Of a stretch of 48,789 nt of DNA, positions 35,308-44,214 are shown piece after piece. Origin of the DNA: Opitutales bacterium (lineage in GTDB: Bacteria; Verrucomicrobiota; Verrucomicrobiia; Opitutales; T3Sed10-336); the NCBI GenBank assembly GCA_007130045.1, contig SLTG01000045.1:1-48789 (forward strand), written 5' to 3'. The stretch's first letter is position 1. Every line of letters starts with the position of its first letter. The notes beneath the pieces were generated by a model. The model saw only the letters and a list, made by a program, of their open reading frames with translations. It had not been told where the DNA came from and ran no database searches. Both the position numbers and the translations under genes were made by a program.

Positions 35308-36990
35308 ATGAAAATAATCCGATCTATTCATCAATTAGTCGCGGCGGCCGCATTGTTGGTCTGGTGTCCGCTTGTCATCCATGCACAGGAGGATCTCCCG
35401 GGAGCCATCGAAGGAGCGGACGAAGGGGACGCCAGGTTCCAGGCGGTGACCGACGCGGTTTCCTCCGATCCGGAAATGGCCGCTGAGATCGTGGGATCCC
35501 TGGCCCGGAATTTTCCCGATGCCGCGGCGGCGATTGCTGTCAGCGCGATCGAAGGACTTCCGGAACCGAGTTACGAGAACGTGACGGCCATTATGGAGGC
35601 CGCCGTGGAATCGGCGCCGGACCAGCGGGAGGCGATCGAAGCAAACGTTGCGCGGGCGGCGCCCGAATTTTTCGACCGGGAAGAAGAAGCCCCTGAGGCG
35701 TCCGAGACCGAGGTTGCCGATGCCGAAGTTCAAACCGAAACGGAGGAGGCCGGTGACGAGCCGCTGCCGGAGCGTTTGCGGCGCGAGGTGGATCTGGTCA
35801 CGTCACTGATCGCGAGCTATCCGGAAAATACGGCGGCGGTGACGCGTCGATCCTTGGCGCGCGTTGCCGAAGAAGAGGCGTTTTGGAGCGTGACGATCGT
35901 CGAGACCGCTTTGGCGGCCGCGCCGGATCGGGAGGAAGAAATCGTTCGAATGGCGATTTTCGGGGCGCCGCATTACGAAGCGGAGGTTCGCGAAGCGGCG
36001 GGTTGGGATCCTGTTCCCGAGGAAACGGACGAGGAATTGCCGGAGCAACTTCGGCGGGAGCTGGGCCTGGTGAGGTCGCTTGTCGAGACGTATCCCGAGA
36101 ATGCGGCGACGACGACGCGACGCTCGGTCGTGCGTGTTTCCGGGGAAGATGCGTATTGGAGCGTCGCGGTTACGATGGCCGCCCTGGAGTTGGCACCCGA
36201 GTTGGAGGAAGAGATTGTTCGAGAAGCGATCGTGGCGGCGCCGCATTACGAAGCGGAGATTCGCGAAGCGGTTGGATGGGAGCCCGAGGATGTCGCGGTC
36301 GACGAGGAGCCCGATGTCGACGAGCCTTTCCGGATTGACGCTGTTGTCGAGAGGACCGAATTGCGTGACATGACCTATTTCGTCCGCTTCGACATGCGCG
36401 GGACCGAGAGGAGCTTGAGACGCCGGATGCTCGAAAGCCTGGAGCTGCGCGTTGGGCCGGAACGGTATTTCGATCCCTACGAAGGGCGGTATCTGGAACG
36501 CCATCAGGCGGTCATTACGGGCGACGATATTATCGGGCTGCCGTTCAAGATCGTGCCGGGAGATACCGAACAGGTCGATCGTCTGGCTGCGGTATTGAAG
36601 GAATTCGAGACGAGGATCGACGATGCGCGGGAGTTTGTTAAACGGAAGGTGGCCGAAGAGGAAACGGTGCTTCTCGATGATCACCGGCTTACTCTTGGAA
36701 CGGTATATTTATATCCGTCCAGGAAGGAAATCGACGCGGAGATGCGCGTTGATTTCAACGATGATCGTTACCTCCTGATGATCGGCAGCTCGATTACGAT
36801 CAGCCCGGAGACGGTGGCGGGGATCCGTCACCTCGTCGAAAATGTTGCCCGGTACGACCGGGAGTATAAAGAGCATTTGGAAGCAAGGGAACGGCAGAGA
36901 ATTGAGTTTCGCGATTTTACCCGGATGGATCCCGCCGACGTCGAGGATGACGACGAGGAGGTGGAGTTGGAAGTGGAAGAATCGTTGTGA
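35308..36990 (+). CDS. Exported acidic repeat protein of unknown function, secretin-linked
   Basis: A 560-residue protein with a signal peptide (cleavage after VIHAQ, about residue 27). I recognise no family. Domains: a helical module (about 46-119) like the one in the secretin; an acidic linker (about 123-151); two tandem repeats of about 83 residues (153-235 and 244-325), each ending APHYEAE-x-REA-x-GW; an acidic linker; then a mixed alpha/beta domain (about 340-505), a basic helix and a Glu/Asp-rich tail. The ATG has an ideal AAGGGAGG ribosome site, 10 bases after the secretin stop. A strong terminator follows, so it is the last gene of the pil-like operon. A structural partner of the secretin, analogous in placement to FimV or TsaP, is an inference. 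Confidence 0.85.
   Translation: MKIIRSIHQLVAAAALLVWCPLVIHAQEDLPGAIEGADEGDARFQAVTDAVSSDPEMAAEIVGSLARNFPDAAAAIAVSAIEGLPEPSYENVTAIMEAAVESAPDQREAIEANVARAAPEFFDREEEAPEASETEVADAEVQTETEEAGDEPLPERLRREVDLVTSLIASYPENTAAVTRRSLARVAEEEAFWSVTIVETALAAAPDREEEIVRMAIFGAPHYEAEVREAAGWDPVPEETDEELPEQLRRELGLVRSLVETYPENAATTTRRSVVRVSGEDAYWSVAVTMAALELAPELEEEIVREAIVAAPHYEAEIREAVGWEPEDVAVDEEPDVDEPFRIDAVVERTELRDMTYFVRFDMRGTERSLRRRMLESLELRVGPERYFDPYEGRYLERHQAVITGDDIIGLPFKIVPGDTEQVDRLAAVLKEFETRIDDAREFVKRKVAEEETVLLDDHRLTLGTVYLYPSRKEIDAEMRVDFNDDRYLLMIGSSITISPETVAGIRHLVENVARYDREYKEHLEARERQRIEFRDFTRMDPADVEDDDEEVELEVEESL
35764..36282 (+). repeat. Two tandem repeats of about 83 codons
   Basis: Unit 1 (35764-36012) and unit 2 (36037-36282) encode similar helical domains beginning LPE-[RQ]-LRRE and ending in GW-[DE]-P. 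A 35-base block near the end of each (35964-35998 and 36237-36271) differs at a single base, pointing to a recent duplication or gene conversion. Confidence 0.92.
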
Positions 36991-37014
36991 GCTTGGGGTA
37001 CTGGTAGTGAGTCA

Positions 37015-37059
37015 GCCGGCGGTTGACGGTCGTTTCCGTCATCCGCCGGCAACTTTTTT
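37015..37059 (+). terminator. Rho-independent terminator after the secretin operon
   Basis: Outer stem GCCGGCGG (37015-37022) with CCGCCGGC (37043-37050) and inner stem TGACGG (37024-37029) with CCGTCA (37036-37041), one T-T mismatch, followed by a run of seven T (37053-37059). It lies between the convergent stops of the repeat protein and the CPBP gene. Confidence 0.93.
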
Positions 37060-37075
37060 TCTGCTTCGGTGTGAC

Positions 37076-37714
37076 TCACCACCAGCCGGTTACGAAACCC
37101 TGCGCGCCTTTTACCCCGAACACTCCGAGGTTGCTGGCGAAGTGTGCCGCGAAGCAGGGGATGAGCGAGCGGGTCGAATTGAGGGAATAGAATCGCACGG
37201 TGTAGAACCACAGTGAATTGACGAAAACGATCACGGTGCTGAACCAGGCGCTCAGCGACGGATCGAAGGAGAGCGAGCCCTCCCAGACGCGCCATCCCTG
37301 CTCACCGCTTTCGAATTCCCAGAGAAACGGATGGGCGAGAGTGAAAACCACGGAAAAGAAAAAAATGCTGCCGACCAGGAATACCCGTCCCCGGTTCTGG
37401 ACGACAAGGAATCCGCGAAAGATCAGCTCTTCGAAAAACGCTGCGGAAAGCATAAAGATCCCGAAAAGCACAGTGATTTCGGACTGATCCTCCACGATAT
37501 CCAGGGCGTATTCTCCGCCCACTTCCATTCCAAGAATGATCAACGCTCCTCCGATTGCGACCAGGATCGCTTTCGTGCCCGCGGGCGTCGCTCCCGGTAG
37601 CGCGCCGGGCGGGGGATCGCCTTCGGCGGTGCTGCGATAGTCGTCGAGCCAAAGCTTGAAAACGTACGCGGCCGCTCCCAGCGTGAGAAGGATCAATAGA
37701 GGATTGTCAGTCAT
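37076..37714 (-). CDS. CPBP family intramembrane protease (Abi/CAAX-like)
   Basis: A 212-residue polytopic membrane protein. Motif 1 is FFEELIFRGF with the Glu pair at 95-96 and Arg at 100; motif 2 has His128 in FTLAHP; motif 3 is the AHFASN segment near the C-terminus. These are the catalytic motifs of the CPBP glutamic intramembrane proteases, related to Rce1. Its substrate cannot be predicted; no bacteriocin locus is near. The ATG at 37714 stands alone on the minus strand, convergent with the secretin operon. Confidence 0.9.
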   Translation of the reverse strand: MTDNPLLILLTLGAAAYVFKLWLDDYRSTAEGDPPPGALPGATPAGTKAILVAIGGALIILGMEVGGEYALDIVEDQSEITVLFGIFMLSAAFFEELIFRGFLVVQNRGRVFLVGSIFFFSVVFTLAHPFLWEFESGEQGWRVWEGSLSFDPSLSAWFSTVIVFVNSLWFYTVRFYSLNSTRSLIPCFAAHFASNLGVFGVKGAQGFVTGWW

Positions 37715-37822
37715 TATTTTTCTCGCTTATGATAGGTGAAAAGGAAAATTGTATTGCGCCGCGGCGGATGCCGGGGGTTTGATTAAGCCCGCCGGGGCGA
37801 GATATTAGTCCGAAGTTCACTT

Positions 37823-38863
37823 ATGCTAGCCAGCGAAAAATTTGGAAACCCAAAAGGCGTCGTAAACAACAGCGCAACGCTTTTTAACGCGCTGGCGCCC
37901 CATATGCATGCGCTGAACGCCTTTTTGAGATCGGAAGTTTCCCGCTTCGAGCCCGAAATCCGCGACCATGTCCGGTATTGTCTCGGGCGCGGCGGGAAAC
38001 GTTTGCGGCCCGCACTGGTGTTTTTCGCGGGATGGGGGCGTGCCGGCGGGGTGTCGGATGATCTGGTGAGGGTGGCTGCGGTGATCGAGCTGGTCCATCT
38101 GGCGACGCTCGTGCACGACGATATTCTGGATTCCGCCTCGGTCCGTCACGGACGCTCGACAGCAAGCCGGAAATTCGGGCCGGAAACGGCGGTTCTTCTC
38201 GGCGATGCATTATTCGCGCACGCGGTGCATCTCTCCACGGATTTTCCGGGGTCTGAAGTCTGCCGGCTGATCTCCCGTGCCACGAGGCGTGTTTGTGCCG
38301 GTGAGATCGCGCAGACCGCGCGTCGCGGCGCCGCCGACATTACGATTACGGAATATTTTCGCCTGATTGAGCTCAAGACCGCGGAGCTGTTCAAGGTGTC
38401 GTGTTTCCTGGGCGCCCGGCTCGGCGGGTACGGGGACGATTTCTGTGAGGCGGCCAAACGGTTTGGGCTTAACCTCGGAATCGGTTATCAGGTTTACGAC
38501 GACCTTGTTGATTTTTTTGGAAACGAGGAGGAAATCGGCAAGACCCTCGGAACGGACCTTGCCGGAAGGAAGTATACGTTGCCCGTGATTCTCCTTCTGG
38601 CGAAGCTCAGCGCCGTGGAGAAAGAGGAGTTCTTCAACGACGTGCGCGCCGCCCGCGACGAAAAAGTGGAAATGTGGCTCGCGAGAATGGTGGAGCGCGG
38701 GATTCATGCCGAGGTGGTCGAGACGATTTTTGGCAAGGCGAAGGAGGCCGCGAACGCTCTCGAGGTTTTCGGCGACCTGCCGCCGGTTGGGAACTTGCTC
38801 AAACTTAGCGACTTCCTCAAATCCCGAACCATGAATCTCCGGATGGTCGAGGCGAAGTCGTGA
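37823..38863 (+). CDS. Polyprenyl diphosphate synthase (long-chain trans-prenyltransferase)
   Basis: A 346-residue enzyme condensing isopentenyl diphosphate onto an allylic diphosphate. It shows GGKRLRP (57-63), the first Asp-rich motif HDDILD (98-103) and the second YDDLVDFF (225-232). The residues before the first motif are small or medium sized, as in synthases of long chains for quinone side chains (octaprenyl-type). Chain length is not certain. The ATG at 37823 is used. fumC follows on the same strand. Confidence 0.92.
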   Translation: MLASEKFGNPKGVVNNSATLFNALAPHMHALNAFLRSEVSRFEPEIRDHVRYCLGRGGKRLRPALVFFAGWGRAGGVSDDLVRVAAVIELVHLATLVHDDILDSASVRHGRSTASRKFGPETAVLLGDALFAHAVHLSTDFPGSEVCRLISRATRRVCAGEIAQTARRGAADITITEYFRLIELKTAELFKVSCFLGARLGGYGDDFCEAAKRFGLNLGIGYQVYDDLVDFFGNEEEIGKTLGTDLAGRKYTLPVILLLAKLSAVEKEEFFNDVRAARDEKVEMWLARMVERGIHAEVVETIFGKAKEAANALEVFGDLPPVGNLLKLSDFLKSRTMNLRMVEAKS

Positions 38864-38925
38864 ACGTTGATGCCGACAACACACGCCGCGTTACGTGGCC
38901 GACGTTATCCCCGATTGACTGATTT

Positions 38926-40311
38926 ATGAGAACCGAAAAAGACTCAATGGGTGAAATGCAGGTTCCGGACGACGCCCTTTACGGCGCTTCGACGGAACGT
39001 GCCGTATTGAATTTTCCGATTAGCGGCCGTCCGATGCCTGAGACGTTTATCCGCGGCCTCGGCCTGGTGAAAGCCGCCTGCGCCACCGCGAATGAACGAC
39101 TGGGAAAACTTGATAAAAGAAAGGCGGAGTTGATTCGGCAGGCCGCGCAGGAGGTGTTCGAGGGAAAACTGACAAGTCATTTTCCGGTCGACGTTTTCCA
39201 GACCGGCTCGGGAACATCCTCCAATATGAACGTCAACGAAGTGATCTCGAACCGTGCAAGCCAGTTGGCCGGAGAAAAAATCGGATCCCGAAAACCGGTT
39301 CATCCCAACGACGACGTCAACATGGGCCAGTCATCGAATGACATCATTCCCACGGTTCTCCACGTCAGCCTTGCGATCGCGCTGAAGGAACAGCTCGCAC
39401 CCGCCCTGGACGAACTCGCGGGGACGCTCCAGGAAAAGTCGGATGCCTGGAAGGAGGTCGTCAAGATCGGACGCACCCACCTCATGGACGCGACTCCGAT
39501 GACGTTGGGCCAGGAGTTTTCCGGGTACGCCGCGCAGGTAAATAAGGCGGCCGCCCGCGCCCGCCGCGCCTCCGATATGCTCGCTGAACTCGCCGTCGGG
39601 GGAACAGCCGTAGGGACAGGTATCAACTGCAATCCCGAGTTTCCCGGAAGGGTTTGCGAAATCCTTTCCGAAAAGACCGGAATCACTTTCCGCGAGGCCG
39701 ACAATCATTTCGAAGCGCAGGCCGGGCGTGACGACTGCGTGGAAGTCGCCGGAATTCTTGGTACGATCGCCGCGAGCCTGACGAAAGTGGCCAACGACAT
39801 TCGGCTAATGGGGTCGGGACCGCGTTCGGGACTGGGAGAGATCCGGCTTCCGGCAACGCAGCCCGGGTCCTCGATCATGCCGGGCAAAGTGAATCCCGTT
39901 ATGAGCGAGATGCTGGTGCAGGTCGGGATATACGTGACGGGCATGGCCAATGCCGCGGCCATTGCCGGGCGGGACGGCCATTTCGAGCTGAACGTCACGA
40001 TTCCCCTGATCGCCTACGCGCTTCACGATTCCATCAACTGCCTGAGCAACGGAGCCCGGACGTTCAGCCGTGAATGCGTGAAGGGGCTGGAGGCGAACGA
40101 GGAAACCTGCCGCGGGTTGGTTCGCCGGTCGTTGATGCTGGTTACCGCGTTGAATCCGCACATTGGATACGACAAAGCCGCCGAAGTCGCCAAGCAGGCT
40201 TTCGCTGAAGGGAAGACTCTCCGGGAGGTGGTGCTTGAGAAGGGGCTGTTGGATGAGAAAATTCTCGACCAGGTCCTCGACCCGATGAGCATGATCGCGC
40301 CGAAAGCCTGA
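38926..40311 (+). CDS. fumC: Class II fumarate hydratase
   Basis: A 461-residue iron-independent fumarase of the citric acid cycle, interconverting fumarate and malate. Conserved regions are GTSSNMNVNEV (96-106), GRTHLMDA (182-189, His185) and the signature loop GSSIMPGKVNPVM (314-326), which holds the catalytic Ser. Length is normal for FumC. It converges on the aldo/keto reductase gene across about 157 bases. Confidence 0.97.
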   Translation: MRTEKDSMGEMQVPDDALYGASTERAVLNFPISGRPMPETFIRGLGLVKAACATANERLGKLDKRKAELIRQAAQEVFEGKLTSHFPVDVFQTGSGTSSNMNVNEVISNRASQLAGEKIGSRKPVHPNDDVNMGQSSNDIIPTVLHVSLAIALKEQLAPALDELAGTLQEKSDAWKEVVKIGRTHLMDATPMTLGQEFSGYAAQVNKAAARARRASDMLAELAVGGTAVGTGINCNPEFPGRVCEILSEKTGITFREADNHFEAQAGRDDCVEVAGILGTIAASLTKVANDIRLMGSGPRSGLGEIRLPATQPGSSIMPGKVNPVMSEMLVQVGIYVTGMANAAAIAGRDGHFELNVTIPLIAYALHDSINCLSNGARTFSRECVKGLEANEETCRGLVRRSLMLVTALNPHIGYDKAAEVAKQAFAEGKTLREVVLEKGLLDEKILDQVLDPMSMIAPKA

Positions 40312-40373
40312 GGCCCTGTCTCTGCCGACAGGCTAAATTCGTGACATTCCGGCCCCTGTCCTTGCGGACGGAG
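40312..40373. repeat. Two similar short hairpin-like elements after fumC
   Basis: CCTGTC-TCTGCC-GACAGG (40315-40332) is a perfect six-base stem. About 21 bases later a related block CCTGTCCTTGCGGACGG (40355-40371) can form an imperfect version. No T-run follows either one. They lie between convergent genes and may together act as a weak terminator. Confidence 0.5.
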
Positions 40374-40468
40374 ATTCGAATGCAATGGGCTCTTGCGGAT
40401 ATATCCGGTGTCAAGTTTGGGTTTTGATACAGGCCGGCGCGTCAGCACCGGGCCAAAACCGACGTGCC

Positions 40469-41404
40469 TTAATTGTCGGTGCCGGGCGGGAAAACCTCAT
40501 CGATCTCCCGAAGGTCGGATTCGCTGAGTTCGCCGTTGACCGCCGCCACGTTGGACCGGGCCTGATCGGTGTTCTTCATGCCCGGGATCGGACAGGTCAC
40601 CGCCGGATTGGCGAGGGTGAATTGGAGCGCGATATCCAGGAGCGAGCGACCCTGGTTGGAGAGGGGCTTCAGCCTCTCGACCAGTGAGACGCGCTTGACA
40701 AACTTCTCGCGGGCGCCGCCCTCGTTCCATCCCCGGCGGACTTGATCGTCGAAGCGGGTGTCGGGGCTGAATTTCCCGGTCAGAATCCCCATCGCCAGCG
40801 GACTGCGGACGAGCACGCCGATCTCGTTCTCCCGGCAATACGGGAGGAGAGCTTTTTCCGGACTGCGGACAAGAATCGAGTAATTCACCTGACAAGAGGC
40901 GCAGGCGCCGTTGGCGTTCATCGCCTGCAACGCGTCCAGGTGATCGGTCGAAATGGCGTAATGACGGATCTTTCCCTGGGTTTTTAGCGTTTCGAACGCT
41001 TCGAGAAAAATCTCCGGATGTTCCGGCGAACCGATGTGGCATTGGTAAAGGTCGATGAAGTCGGACTTCAGTCGATAGAGGCTTGCGTGGCAGGATTCGT
41101 AGATGCTGTGTACGGTTTTGTAGGGGAGGTGATCGTCCAATCGCCGGCCCCAGTTGCCGACTTTGGTGGCGATGTAAACATCGTCCGGCCGGTTCCCCAG
41201 CGCCTTGCCGACGAGTTCTTCGCTCCGGCCGAGACCGTAGGCGTCCGCCGTATCGAAAAGGTTCACGCCCGCGTCCCGGGCGGCGTGAATCGCTTCGAGC
41301 GCGTCGCGCTCGCTGACCTCGCCCCATTGGCCGCCGATGCCCCAGCAACCCATGGAGACCGCGCTCACCTGCCAATTCGTTTTTCCAAGCTTTCGATATT
41401 TCAT
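40469..41404 (-). CDS. Aldo/keto reductase
   Basis: A 311-residue NADPH-dependent oxidoreductase with a TIM-barrel fold. The catalytic tetrad is visible: D51 and Y56 in FDTADAYG, K81 in ATKVGNWG and H123 in YQCHIG. It resembles the YajO/Tas-like branch acting on small carbonyls; the physiological substrate is unknown. The ATG at 41404 gives the canonical start MKYRKLGKTNW; the open frame extending to 42109 runs antisense through yjbQ and is not coding. Confidence 0.93.
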   Translation of the reverse strand: MKYRKLGKTNWQVSAVSMGCWGIGGQWGEVSERDALEAIHAARDAGVNLFDTADAYGLGRSEELVGKALGNRPDDVYIATKVGNWGRRLDDHLPYKTVHSIYESCHASLYRLKSDFIDLYQCHIGSPEHPEIFLEAFETLKTQGKIRHYAISTDHLDALQAMNANGACASCQVNYSILVRSPEKALLPYCRENEIGVLVRSPLAMGILTGKFSPDTRFDDQVRRGWNEGGAREKFVKRVSLVERLKPLSNQGRSLLDIALQFTLANPAVTCPIPGMKNTDQARSNVAAVNGELSESDLREIDEVFPPGTDN

Positions 41405-41617
41405 ATGCCGATTTCTTAAGGAGATTATCGTGCCGCCGTACCGCTCGACACCCGTCGCGACCCTCGCTGATTCGACCGGTGCTGGCAAGAATATTTTCGC
41501 CCCCGGGAAGCGGACTGGGGAAATTGCACGGTCCGGGAGCGTGAACCGACCGACCTGTGCGCCGTTCGGTTCTTTTCCTTGCTTTTCCCCCTGTCGAAGG
41601 GCTTCCTTGGAAGGATT

Positions 41618-42037
41618 ATGGCTGTCTATCAAGCGACGTTGAGGATCGGGACGCGAGGCAAAGGGACAAGTGAAGTCACCGGGGAGATCGACCGGGAGTT
41701 GAAAAAGAGCGGACTGACCAGCGGGGTGATTACGGTTTTCTGTCGCCATACGAGTTGCAGCCTGGTGATCATGGAGAACGCCGATCCCAGCGCCCGCCGC
41801 GATCTCGAGATGTACTTCGAGAAGCTTGTTCCGGAGAACGATCCGGATTTCGTTCACACCATGGAGGGCCCCGACGACATGCCCAGCCACATTAAAATGG
41901 CGCTCACCCGGACCTCCGAGGCGATTCCTTTCACGGACGGGCGCATGGTGCTCGGAACCTGGCAGGGAGTGTACCTCTGGGAGCACAGGACCGCGGGGCA
42001 TAACCGGACGCTCCAGGTGACGATCCAGGGTGAGTAG
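41618..42037 (+). CDS. YjbQ/UPF0047 family protein
   Basis: A 139-residue protein of the YjbQ family, small beta-rich trimeric proteins associated with a weak thiamine-phosphate synthase activity. Signatures are HTSCSLVIMENADP and the C-terminal GTWQGVYLWEHR with several His that may bind metal. GGAAGGATT precedes the ATG. It is divergent from the aldo/keto reductase. A GC-rich hairpin without a T-run follows the stop (42037-42059). Confidence 0.92.
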   Translation: MAVYQATLRIGTRGKGTSEVTGEIDRELKKSGLTSGVITVFCRHTSCSLVIMENADPSARRDLEMYFEKLVPENDPDFVHTMEGPDDMPSHIKMALTRTSEAIPFTDGRMVLGTWQGVYLWEHRTAGHNRTLQVTIQGE

Positions 42038-42184
42038 CCCGGCGGCTGCGGCGCCGGGCGCGGGGCTGCGATCACGGCGCGGAATCCAGCGGGAAGGAAT
42101 TCCCGGCAAGGAAGGATGCTTTCTCGCAAAATGCGTTGCGCGGCGTCTGAATGGCAGTAGGTTGTTAAGGAATTGACCAAAGCC

Positions 42185-43705
42185 ATGTTATCGCTTGTTC
42201 GTAAAGTGTCGGGGGTTGTGTTCGTAGCCGCGGGCGCCGCCCTGTGGGCCGCGGGTTCGGATGGAGTGCTCGTGCGCAACGGGGAAGACCCCGGCGAGGC
42301 AGCCGCCGAGCGCAGTGAGGCGCGCGCCGAAAACGGCGACAGGCTGAAGACGGTGTACATCCTGCCCGTCAGGGACCAGATCGGACGGCCCATTCAATAC
42401 ATCCTTCGGCGGGGAATGAAGGAAGCGGTCGCCGAAGGGATCGACATGGTGGTGCTGGACATGGATACGCCGGGCGGGGCAGTCAATACGACGCTTGATA
42501 TTATGGAAATGATGGGGCGTTTCGACGGAATCACCGCGACGTTTGTCAATCCGGACGCGATTTCCGCCGGCGCGTTCATTGCGGCGTCCACCAAGGAGAT
42601 CTATTTTTCGCCCCGAGGCGTGATGGGCGCTGCGGCCCCGGTGACCGCGACCGGAGCCGATATTCCGGAGGCGATGCAGCAGAAGCTCCTGAGCTTTCTC
42701 ACCGCCCGGATACGCTCATTCACCGAAGACGTCCCTCATCGCGCGGACGTGCTGACCGCGATGATCGACGCCGGCTTCGAGCTCGTGATCGACGGCGAAG
42801 TGATTTCCCCGGAGGGAAGTCTGCTGACCCTGACCGCGAGCGAGGCGGTCCGCATGTACGGCGATCCGCCCTCTCCGCTCCTTGCGGACGGCATTTACGA
42901 CGACATAACTTCGATGCTCGACGACAAATTCGGCGCCGGAAACTATGAGATCAAGGAGTTTCACGTCACGTGGTCCGAGCGGGTCACGCAGTACCTGTCC
43001 GCAATTGCGCCCCTGCTGATTGCGATTGGATTGGTGACGCTGTACATGGAGGCGCAAAGTCCGGGATTCGGAGTTTTCGGCATCGTCGGGGTCAGTGCTC
43101 TCGCACTCGTTTTTATCGGGAACTATGCGGCGGGGTTGGCCGGGCACGAACCCGTGCTTTTCTTTCTGCTCGGGCTGGTCCTGATCGGGATTGAGGTGTT
43201 TCTGTTCCCTGGGACGTTTGTCTTTGCGATCGCCGGTGTGCTGCTGGTCATCGGGTCCCTGATCTACGGGATGGCCGATATCTGGCCGGACGAGGGATTC
43301 GGGTTTTCGCCGGAGGTCCTGGTCGTCCCCGCCCTGAACGTCTTCGGAGGCATCATTCTGGCGTTCATCCTTGCCATCCTGTTCGCCCGTTACACGCCTC
43401 GCTCCTGGGTGTTGGACCGTTTGATCCTCAGTTCCGCTATCGCCGGGTCCTCGCAGTCAGCCGCCTTTCAGGACGTTTCGGCTTCGGATTCCGGGAGTGA
43501 AGCGCCGAACCCCTCCGTTACTCCCCCGGGCAAGCCCGCGCTGGGCGCTCGCGGACGCGCGGTCAGCGATCTGTACCCGTCCGGGGAGGTGGAGATCGAC
43601 GGAAGACGGTTCCAGGCGCACTCGGAATACGGAAGCACGGAGTCCGGAAGCGAGATTGAGGTTGTCGGGTACGGCGACTTTAATATCGTCGTCCGTGAAG
43701 TTTAG
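42185..43705 (+). CDS. NfeD-type membrane-bound ClpP-class serine protease
   Basis: A 506-residue NfeD1b-like protein. An N-terminal signal or anchor is followed by a ClpP-class protease domain (about 55-260) with LDMDTPGG near 91-98 and the nucleophile Ser127 in DAISAGAF. Then come several transmembrane helices (about 275-410) and a C-terminal OB-fold (about 450-506). Such proteins cleave or regulate flotillin-like partners at the membrane. The ATG at 42185 is chosen over a TTG at 42173. The short NfeD and FloA genes follow, a well-known association. Confidence 0.92.
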   Translation: MLSLVRKVSGVVFVAAGAALWAAGSDGVLVRNGEDPGEAAAERSEARAENGDRLKTVYILPVRDQIGRPIQYILRRGMKEAVAEGIDMVVLDMDTPGGAVNTTLDIMEMMGRFDGITATFVNPDAISAGAFIAASTKEIYFSPRGVMGAAAPVTATGADIPEAMQQKLLSFLTARIRSFTEDVPHRADVLTAMIDAGFELVIDGEVISPEGSLLTLTASEAVRMYGDPPSPLLADGIYDDITSMLDDKFGAGNYEIKEFHVTWSERVTQYLSAIAPLLIAIGLVTLYMEAQSPGFGVFGIVGVSALALVFIGNYAAGLAGHEPVLFFLLGLVLIGIEVFLFPGTFVFAIAGVLLVIGSLIYGMADIWPDEGFGFSPEVLVVPALNVFGGIILAFILAILFARYTPRSWVLDRLILSSAIAGSSQSAAFQDVSASDSGSEAPNPSVTPPGKPALGARGRAVSDLYPSGEVEIDGRRFQAHSEYGSTESGSEIEVVGYGDFNIVVREV

Positions 43706-43746
43706 CCGGAAGCGGTCGCCGGACGGGAAACGGACCGAATTGCGTT

Positions 43747-44214
43747 ATGTTGAGCCTCATCATTGGATTATTCGTTCTGGGCATCGTGCTGATTTTCTTC
43801 GAGTTGATCGTCCTGGGCGGGATATTCGGGATTATTGCGGCGGTTGCGATGCTCGGGGGGTGCGTCCTGGCGTTCTTCGAGTACGGGGCCGCCGGCGGGA
43901 TCCTCACCTTCCTGATTTTTTCAGTTCTCACGGTCGGCTGCCTCGTGATCGAGCTCAAGTTCCTGCCGAAGACCCGTGTGGGCAGGCGTTTTTTCCTGAA
44001 GGGCTCGATCGAAGGTACCAGCCAGAAACCCGTGGGAGAAAAAGATTTGGTCGGCAAGGAATGTGAAACCTTGACTACGCTTTCGCCGACCGGTTTAGTG
44101 AGAATCGACGGCATGCAGTATGAAGCTTTCTCCCAGAGCGGCCTCGTCAACCGGGGTACCAGGATGAAGGTGGTCGATGTCGATAACTTCCGAGTGAAAG
44201 TCAGCAAGCTATGA
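43747..44214 (+). CDS. Short NfeD protein (NfeD2-like)
   Basis: A 155-residue protein with three hydrophobic segments (about 3-70) and a C-terminal OB-fold (about 95-155) containing [20 protein letters not shown]. This is the short NfeD form usually encoded next to flotillins, to whose assembly or quality control it contributes. Its stop overlaps the floA ATG (ATGA), so the two are translationally coupled. Confidence 0.92.
   Translation: MLSLIIGLFVLGIVLIFFELIVLGGIFGIIAAVAMLGGCVLAFFEYGAAGGILTFLIFSVLTVGCLVIELKFLPKTRVGRRFFLKGSIEGTSQKPVGEKDLVGKECETLTTLSPTGLVRIDGMQYEAFSQSGLVNRGTRMKVVDVDNFRVKVSKL

Noticed and set aside
42037-42059. GC-rich hairpin after yjbQ as an intrinsic terminator
   Set aside because: The stem GCCCGGC/GCCGGGC is good, but no T-run follows.
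41405-42109. N-terminal extension of the aldo/keto reductase frame
   Set aside because: It runs antisense across yjbQ, and the canonical start MKYRKLGKTNW begins at 41404.
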